Below, in pieces: positions 54,152 through 59,423 of a stretch of 59,423 nucleotides of DNA. Source of the DNA: Sphaerotilus sp. (GTDB lineage: Bacteria > Pseudomonadota > Gammaproteobacteria > Burkholderiales > Burkholderiaceae_C); NCBI GenBank assembly GCA_013299055.1, contig JAAFKB010000010.1, positions 1 through 59,423 on the forward strand, in the 5' to 3' direction. Numbering within the stretch: position 1 is the first letter of the stretch; the number at the start of each line of letters is the position of its first letter. The notes beneath the pieces are model-generated. The model saw only the letters and a program-made list of their open reading frames with translations. It made no database searches and was not told the DNA's origin. The position numbers were made by a program, and so were the translations under genes.

Positions 54152-55434
54152 ACGCGCAGCCCCGCCGCCGTCAGCTCCGACGCGTCGAACGCGGATTTCA
54201 CGTCCACCACACAGCCGCCCTTGATGAGCTTGCGCGCCAGGTCATCGGCCCCGAGACGGCGGAACCGCTGGTGCGCCACCGCGGCCACCACCGCATCCGC
54301 ACGCGGCAGCTCCTCCCACGCCAGCAGCCGCACGCCGTATTCGTGCATCGCCTCGTCCGGATCCGCCTCCGGGTCGTGGACAAACACCTCCACGCCGTAG
54401 CTGCGCAGCTCCTGGATGATGTCGACCACCTTGCTGTTGCGCAGGTCGCCGCAGTTCTCCTTGAAGGTCAGCCCGAGCACGTTGACCCGTGCGCCCTTGA
54501 TGTAGCTGCCGGCGGCGATCATCTGCTTGACCGTCTGCTCGGCGATGACCTTGCCCATGCCGTCGTTGATGCGCCGCCCGGCCAGGATCACCTGCGGGTG
54601 GTAGCCGAGCATTTCCGCCTTGTGCGTCAGGTAGTAGGGATCGACGCCGATGCAGTGCCCGCCCACCAGCCCCGGGCGGAAGGGCAGGAAGTTCCACTTC
54701 GTGCCGGCCGCCTCCAGCACCTCGGTGGTGTCGATGCCGATCTTGTCGAAGATGATCGACAGCTCGTTCATCAGCGCGATGTTCAGGTCGCGCTGGGTGT
54801 TCTCGATCACCTTGCAGGCTTCGGCCACCTTGATGCTGCTGCAGCGGTGGACCCCCGGCTCCACGACCGTCAGGTACAGCGCCGCCACCTTCTCCAGCGT
54901 CGCCGCCGAGTCGCCCGCCACCACCTTGACGACGGTGGTCAGGCGGTGCTCGCGGTCGCCGGGGTTGATGCGCTCGGGGCTGTAGCCGACGAAGAAGTCG
55001 CGCTGCCAGACCAGGCCCGACACCCGCTCCAGCTCCGGGATGCAGATCTCCTCGGTCGCGCCGGGATAGACCGTCGACTCGAAGATCACCACCGCCCCCG
55101 GCTTCAGGTTCGGCCCGATGGTGCGGCAGGCGCCCAGCAGCGGCCCGAAGTCCGGGATGCGGGCGGTGTCCACGGGGGTGGGCACGGCCACGACGATGAA
55201 ATCCGCCTCGCGCAGCGCCACCGGGTCGCCGGTGTAGCGGGCGTGGACGGCCCGCGCCATGTCCGCATCGGCGATCTCCCGCGAGGGGTCGGTGCCGGCC
55301 TGGCAGCGGGCGATCTTGTCGGCCGAGATGTCGAAGCCGATGGTGGGCAGGTGCTGCCCGAAGGCGACGACCAGCGGCAGGCCGACATAGCCGACGCCCA
55401 GGACGGCGACAGTGGGGGTGGACGTGGAGTGCAT
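54139..55434 (-). CDS. Nucleotide-sugar dehydrogenase (UDP-HexNAc 6-dehydrogenase-like)
   Basis: 431 residues. N-terminal Rossmann loop AVLGVGYVGLPL, then PTPVDTARIPDFGP, FESTVYPGATEE, and the catalytic Cys 261 in GHCIGVDPYYLTHKAEMLGYHP. The substrate-binding arm has NDGMGKVIAEQTVKQMIAAG. The WbpA/WbpO/TviB type oxidises UDP-GlcNAc or UDP-GalNAc to the uronic acid; UDP-glucose dehydrogenase is less likely from the motif set. It would provide a uronic acid for the polysaccharide locus to its right. Confidence 0.9.
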   Translation of the reverse strand: MHSTSTPTVAVLGVGYVGLPLVVAFGQHLPTIGFDISADKIARCQAGTDPSREIADADMARAVHARYTGDPVALREADFIVVAVPTPVDTARIPDFGPLLGACRTIGPNLKPGAVVIFESTVYPGATEEICIPELERVSGLVWQRDFFVGYSPERINPGDREHRLTTVVKVVAGDSAATLEKVAALYLTVVEPGVHRCSSIKVAEACKVIENTQRDLNIALMNELSIIFDKIGIDTTEVLEAAGTKWNFLPFRPGLVGGHCIGVDPYYLTHKAEMLGYHPQVILAGRRINDGMGKVIAEQTVKQMIAAGSYIKGARVNVLGLTFKENCGDLRNSKVVDIIQELRSYGVEVFVHDPEADPDEAMHEYGVRLLAWEELPRADAVVAAVAHQRFRRLGADDLARKLIKGGCVVDVKSAFDASELTAAGLRVWRL

Positions 55435-55878
55435 GCGGGAACGGGGCGGGGGCGAGGGAGCGGAATCGGGAGCAGCCCGGATTGTCTCCGACTCAAGACG
55501 CTGGCGCAGACTCTACTGCGTGCGCAAGGCGGCTACGCCAGCGTGTTCTACAGCCACTTCGCCGCGCTCGGGCTGGGCATCCGGGTGGAGGGCACCCCCA
55601 CCATGGCGTGAAAACCTATCGGTACCAGCCCATTCGTGCCACCCACCGTGTCTGTGGGGGATGCTCGGGGCAGTTCTTTGTCTAGCATCCAACTGCGCAA
55701 GCGGGCCGTCACTCGGCAGTCACCCGAATCCCATCCCAAAGTCCGGGACTGACTGTCACGTAATGCTCAGAATTGCTGAAAAATTCACTTGGCTCCCTGG
55801 CGGGGGCTGCAGATCGGCCACAGTGCTATCGCACACTTCGTGCATTGTGTGTCCATTAAAAAGCGGAGGGTTTCCCTG
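55435..55878. other. Intergenic region between divergent sugar dehydrogenase and initiating transferase genes
   Basis: About 440 bases. Bases 55490-55611 read as a codon-biased 40-residue frame ending TPTMA-stop, which looks like a remnant (see separate entry). The remainder is lower in GC, especially 55600-55870, and should contain promoters for both flanking genes. I could not identify a confident -35/-10 pair. Confidence 0.4.
55490..55611 (+). pseudogene. Possible coding remnant in the intergenic region
   Basis: The frame reads LKTLAQTLLRAQGGYASVF, then YSHFAALGLGIRVEGTPTMA, then TGA, with nearly all third positions G or C, as in real genes here. It has no plausible start codon nearby, and the sequence upstream is low-complexity Gly/Arg. 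It could be the end of a deleted gene or an accidental open frame. Confidence 0.25.
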
Positions 55879-57336
55879 ATGACATCTGAAGTGCAGGTTC
55901 AAGGTCTTGGCAGTCCGGTGCGCTACGGCCCGGAAGGCCTCAATCTCCACAGCCCCGCCAACGTCCTGCCCTTCTCGGCGCCGCCGCCATCGGTGCCAGT
56001 GTTCGCCGCTGCGCTGCTGGAGCCGCTGCTGGCGGTGGCGGCCTTGCTGGGGGTGCATTTCGCGCATGGCCAGGTGCTGGACCGGGCGGTCATGCTGCTG
56101 TCCATCATGGTCATGCTGCTGGTCTTTCCCGGCACCAACCGCTTCTACGAGACCCGGCTGAACGCGCTGGTGGACATCGTGGTGGCCTGGGCGACGGTGC
56201 TGACCATCCTGACGCTGTGCGGCTTCGCGACCAAGAGCTTCCGCTTCTTCGACAGCTCGGTGCTGGTCTGGTGGGCCGTGATCACGCCGATCGCGCAGTA
56301 CGCGGCCGTGCTGATCGGCGGGACCGTGATGCGCCGGCACGCCCGCCATCCGGACGCCCGCCGTGCGGCGCTGGTGATCGGCGCCGGCACGCTGGGCGCC
56401 AAGGTGGCCCACATCCTGCAGGGTCGGCGGGCGTTCGGCCACGACTTCATCGGCCATCTGGAGGACCGCGACGCCACCCGCTGCGCGCCGGAAACGGCCG
56501 AGCACATTGTCGGCCGGATCAGCGACGCGCTGGACTGCATCGAACGCCACCAGATCAAGGATGTCTACATCACGCTGCCGCTGAGCGCCCAGCCGCGCAT
56601 CGAGAAGCTGATCGCCGATCTGCACGACACGGCGGTGTCGATCTACTTCGTGCCCGATGTCGCCGGGGTCAACGTGATCCAGGGCCGCATGCGCAACATG
56701 GACGGCGTGCCCGTGGTCAGCCTGCTGGAAAGCCCGTTCGTGGGCATCAACGGCCTGGCCAAGCGCGCCTCCGACATCGTGCTGGCCAGCGTCATCCTCG
56801 TGCTGATCACGCCCATCCTGCTGGCGGTGGCCATCGGGGTGAAGCGCAGCTCGCCCGGCCCGATCGTCTTCAAGCAGCGCCGCAACGGCGTGGATGGCAA
56901 GGAGATCCTGGTCTACAAGTTCCGCTCGATGCGGGTGATGGAAAACGGCGGCAAGGTGACGCAGGCGACCAAGGGCGATCCGCGGGTCACGCCGTTCGGC
57001 GCCTTCATCCGCCGCACCTCGCTGGACGAGCTGCCGCAGTTCATCAACGTGCTGCAGGGCCGCATGAGCATCGTGGGTCCGCGCCCGCACGCCGTCGCCC
57101 ACAACGAGCAATACCGCGAGCTGGTGCAGGCCTACATGCTGCGCCACAAGGTCAAGCCGGGGATCACGGGCTGGGCGCAGGTCAACGGCTACCGGGGCGA
57201 GACGGACACGCTGGACAAGATGATCGGGCGGGTGCAGTACGACATCGACTATCTGCGCAACTGGTCGCTGACGATGGACATGCGGATCATCGCGAAGACG
57301 GTGAAGTTGACGTTCTGGGACAAGAACGCATATTGA
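55879..57336 (+). CDS. Undecaprenyl-phosphate glucose/sugar phosphotransferase (WcaJ-like)
   Basis: 485 residues. N-terminal TM helices (PVFAAALLEPLLAVAALLGVHF and next two), a Rossmann-like middle (RAALVIGAGTLGAKVAHIL), another TM (SDIVLASVILVLITPILLAVAI), and the catalytic sugar-transferase domain with KRSSPGPIVFKQRRNGVDGKEILVYKFRSM, DELPQFINVLQGRMSIVGPRPH and PGITGWAQVNGYRGETD. It moves a sugar-1-phosphate to undecaprenyl phosphate to begin a polysaccharide repeat. GGAGGG precedes the ATG at 55879. Typical GC, unlike the next gene. Confidence 0.94.
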   Translation: MTSEVQVQGLGSPVRYGPEGLNLHSPANVLPFSAPPPSVPVFAAALLEPLLAVAALLGVHFAHGQVLDRAVMLLSIMVMLLVFPGTNRFYETRLNALVDIVVAWATVLTILTLCGFATKSFRFFDSSVLVWWAVITPIAQYAAVLIGGTVMRRHARHPDARRAALVIGAGTLGAKVAHILQGRRAFGHDFIGHLEDRDATRCAPETAEHIVGRISDALDCIERHQIKDVYITLPLSAQPRIEKLIADLHDTAVSIYFVPDVAGVNVIQGRMRNMDGVPVVSLLESPFVGINGLAKRASDIVLASVILVLITPILLAVAIGVKRSSPGPIVFKQRRNGVDGKEILVYKFRSMRVMENGGKVTQATKGDPRVTPFGAFIRRTSLDELPQFINVLQGRMSIVGPRPHAVAHNEQYRELVQAYMLRHKVKPGITGWAQVNGYRGETDTLDKMIGRVQYDIDYLRNWSLTMDMRIIAKTVKLTFWDKNAY

Positions 57337-57417
57337 GGGGCATGTTATTCGATGCCATATCCGAATTTTTCATAAATACCTGGAAAATATTCAGCGTAGC
57401 GAGCAAATAAAATTGGC

Positions 57418-58527
57418 ATGAAAATATTATTTCTCGGTCCAATACCACCACCAGTCCATGGATTCTCTGCAATAAATTTAGCTATGCTAGACAATCTGCG
57501 CAGCAAAGGACAAGTATCAGTTTTTAACCGAGCGAATCCAACTCCGGAAAAACCAGTGCACGGAATTGCGAAACATGCATCATTACTGATGCATTGGGCC
57601 AAATTACTAGCAAGCTTTAGTGTGGCTGCCGCACAAAAACCCATATCTCTGTATGCAGGACTATCTGGCGGAAAAGGGCAAATACTAGATTTGCCATTTT
57701 TTCTTATGGCGCGATTATTTAAAATACCAACCTATGTCCACCACCACAGCTTCGCGTATATAAATCAAAAATCGTGGATTACCGCTTTGTGCGTGCTAGT
57801 TTTAGGGAAGGCACAACACATTGCATTATGCCCAGAAATGGCCAAGGGAATCAGTACCACTTACGGCATCCACCCACGACTGCTAACAACTCTGTCGAAT
57901 GCAGCCTTTCTGCCGAACCTAGCTCCAGAAGTCACTGACAGCAACACGTCAAGACAAAGAGAGCTTTCGATTAGAGTCGGTTTTCTTTCAAATATCACAG
58001 CGGAAAAAGGGATATTTGAGTTCTTCTCTACCCTTCGACAAGCAGACGCAGCAGGACTTCACTACAAAGCCGAAATTGCTGGTCCAGTAGATACATCCAT
58101 AAGAAAAAGATTCGAATCCGAGCTAGCTGAACTACCGAATGCAAAACACATCGGCCCGATCTACGGAATAGAGAAGCAACGATTTTTTCAGCGTATAGAT
58201 TTGCTTTTATTTCCTACGCGCTATCAAAATGAAGCGGAGCCAGTCACGCTTCATGAAGCACTTCAAGCAGGAGCCACCGTCGTAGCAGCTAACCGAGGAT
58301 GTATTGGTGGAATGCTGCCTGATAATTGTGGCAGCGCACAACCAGCAGAAGAATTCATCACCAGTGCGTTAGACACCTTGCGAAAGTTAGATAAACTAAA
58401 CGCAGCTCAACGCAGCGTGCGCAGAGAAGATATCAAATCTCATTATAAAAACACCGCCATAATTAGCCAAAAAACTCTAATGCAGCTGGTAACAAAAATC
58501 AGCTCACCTGCTCAAAAATCAATATGA
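57418..58527 (+). CDS. Glycosyltransferase family 4-like protein
   Basis: 369 residues. It opens MKILFLGPIPPPVHGFSAIN and has the GT-B signature NEAEPVTLHEALQAGATVVAANRG near residues 277-300. The central segment VGFLSNITAEKGIFEFFSTLRQA is the nucleotide-sugar side. Markedly AT-rich with AT-ending codons, unlike the WcaJ-like gene just upstream, so probably horizontally acquired. Its stop overlaps the next gene start by ATGA. Donor and linkage unknown. Confidence 0.88.
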   Translation: MKILFLGPIPPPVHGFSAINLAMLDNLRSKGQVSVFNRANPTPEKPVHGIAKHASLLMHWAKLLASFSVAAAQKPISLYAGLSGGKGQILDLPFFLMARLFKIPTYVHHHSFAYINQKSWITALCVLVLGKAQHIALCPEMAKGISTTYGIHPRLLTTLSNAAFLPNLAPEVTDSNTSRQRELSIRVGFLSNITAEKGIFEFFSTLRQADAAGLHYKAEIAGPVDTSIRKRFESELAELPNAKHIGPIYGIEKQRFFQRIDLLLFPTRYQNEAEPVTLHEALQAGATVVAANRGCIGGMLPDNCGSAQPAEEFITSALDTLRKLDKLNAAQRSVRREDIKSHYKNTAIISQKTLMQLVTKISSPAQKSI

Positions 58528-59102
58528 AAAAGGTACCAGACGACACACCGCGCTCTGTGCAGAATCTATCTAAATTCACCATGCCTCCGGGCTTCCGCGG
58601 TCGAGCAAGCTGGTATGTTCAATTGTGGTGGGCCGCACAAGCTACCGTTTTTCGTTGGTCACCGCAATTTGCTTATGGGTTTCGTGCGTCGATACTAAGA
58701 TTTTTTGGTGCAAAGGTCGGCAAAAAGGTTGTAATTCGACCTACAGCCACAATTACTTACCCTTGGAAAGTGGAAATTGGAGACTATGCATGGATCGGTG
58801 ATCATGCAGTCTTATACAGTCTGGGAGAAATTTCAATCGGCGCGCATGCAGTCATTTCCCAACGTAGCTATCTATGTGCCGGAGACCATGACTACAAACA
58901 GCCAAATTTCCCCATACGAGGACAACGTATATCTATTGGAACCGAATGCTGGATTGCTGCAGATACATTCATAGCTCCAGGTATCAGCATTGGTGATGGT
59001 AGCGTCATTGGCGCCAGAAGTTCTGTTTTTAACAATATGCCACCAAACAAAATATGCATTGGAAGCCCATGCAAACCAATAAAAGATAGAGTTACAGATT
59101 AA
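58524..59102 (+). CDS. WcaF-like hexapeptide acyltransferase
   Basis: 192 residues. Left-handed beta-helix repeats are visible (VVIRPTATITYPWKVEIGDYAWIGDHAVLYSLGEISIGAHAVIS; SIGTECWIAADTFIAPGISIGDGSVIGARSSVF) with the loop CAGDHDYKQPNFPI characteristic of the colanic-acid acetyltransferase WcaF and related maltose/nodulation acetyltransferases. It would O-acetylate a sugar of the polysaccharide. AT-rich like its partner, with which it is coupled by ATGA. Confidence 0.9.
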   Translation: MKKVPDDTPRSVQNLSKFTMPPGFRGRASWYVQLWWAAQATVFRWSPQFAYGFRASILRFFGAKVGKKVVIRPTATITYPWKVEIGDYAWIGDHAVLYSLGEISIGAHAVISQRSYLCAGDHDYKQPNFPIRGQRISIGTECWIAADTFIAPGISIGDGSVIGARSSVFNNMPPNKICIGSPCKPIKDRVTD

Positions 59103-59336
59103 ACCACATAGCGCAAGACTTTGTTGCATGACCTCGTCTTCGCCCTCACTCCGGGTTCTATCTACGCGGCGACTATTCTGACGTGGCTGACGTGGGGGGG
59201 ACAGTCAGGGGAAACTCGACCTTAATGAGAATCGGGTGGTGGCGAGGGTACGTATTCAGCCCCCCGGCATTGACAACATCGTCAAGCCGGTGAAGTCCGG
59301 GTAGCGCGCGGAGCGAGCAAGGCTGAGAGTGCACGG
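59103..59336. other. Junction between the AT-rich genes and a putative transposase gene
   Basis: About 230 bases; GC content rises again. It holds a tandem 9-base repeat CTGACGTGG (59178-59195), a run of G, and a short open frame of unclear meaning that ends at the TAG at 59301-59303. I cannot place an insertion-sequence end with confidence. Confidence 0.35.
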
Positions 59337-59423
59337 ATGGACCAACCCGAAGCCCCTGGCCGTGAGGCCGCCGCAGTGCAGAACAAGCCCGAGACGCTGG
59401 AGCAATGCCACGCGGTGATCGAG
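59337..59423 (+). mobile_element. N-terminal start of a possible IS66-type transposase (truncated)
   Basis: Twenty-nine codons are visible from the ATG at 59337, ending in KPETLEQCHAVIE. The LEQCHAVIE-type segment resembles the N-terminal coiled-coil region of IS66 TnpC proteins, before the DUF-like NSSNSS linker that would lie outside the window. The identification is weak because so little is present. Position next to AT-rich genes fits a mobile element. Confidence 0.4.

Noticed and set aside
59270..59423. Possible group II intron with reverse transcriptase start
   Set aside because: GC-rich stretches looked intron-like, but no domain V hairpin is visible and the peptide does not look like a reverse transcriptase N terminus.

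Overview
The window is a high-GC stretch from a Gram-negative bacterium, most likely a betaproteobacterium of the Burkholderiales (Rubrivivax/Leptothrix/Sphaerotilus-type relatives). The reasons are the base composition, an intact minCDE operon, a 284-residue QueF, a pcm-rhodanese-tolC-waaA gene order, RND efflux genes, a PEP-CTERM protein and a YaiO-type outer-membrane barrel. The species assignment is inference. Genes are densely packed, with many 4-base ATGA overlaps and several convergent genes whose ends overlap. I see no tRNA, rRNA or CRISPR array.

Region 1 (1-20.4 kb) is mostly housekeeping: a LOG-family nucleosidase, MoeB-type adenylyltransferase and S41 protease on the minus strand; a VapBC-like toxin-antitoxin pair running straight into queF and an ArsC/YffB-like reductase; AlkD-like repair protein; penicillin-binding protein 1A; YgjP-like metallopeptidase with a small lipoprotein; PPK2; DbpA helicase; an acyltransferase; minCDE; an ABC exporter; a secreted protein of unknown function; and a YgiQ-type radical SAM protein.

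Region 2 (20.4-35.5 kb) is the most interesting part. A PEP-CTERM protein and a large GGDEF/EAL protein lie divergent from an eight-gene, apparently co-transcribed plus-strand cluster. It encodes a membrane family-2 glycosyltransferase, a membrane-anchored beta-helix (bactofilin-like) protein with an internal duplication, a membrane-anchored NodB-like deacetylase, UDP-GlcNAc 2-epimerase, a YaiO-type outer-membrane barrel, a multi-pass membrane protein, a periplasmic protein suspected to be an alpha/alpha-toroid, and a second secreted deacetylase paralogous to the first. Together they look like a synthase-dependent system that makes, deacetylates and exports an amino-sugar polymer, with parts resembling Pga/Pel/YaiP-YaiO but in a combination I do not recognise as a named system.

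Region 3 (35.5-53.2 kb) holds small conserved proteins (YkvA, S4 domain, Tim44-like), a GGDEF diguanylate cyclase, a flavin/PNPOx-fold protein, an MscS channel, an RhlE-like helicase with a long leader and a clear intrinsic terminator, two lipoproteins, a TetR-controlled RND pump with a readable promoter/operator, pcm, a rhodanese, TolC, WaaA and a phosphomannomutase/phosphoglucomutase.

Region 4 (53.3-59.4 kb) contains fdhD and a second polysaccharide locus of the undecaprenyl-phosphate type: UDP-sugar dehydrogenase, WcaJ-like initiating transferase, a family-4 glycosyltransferase and a WcaF-like acetyltransferase. The last two genes are strikingly AT-rich and are followed by what may be the beginning of a transposase gene, so the right end looks horizontally acquired.
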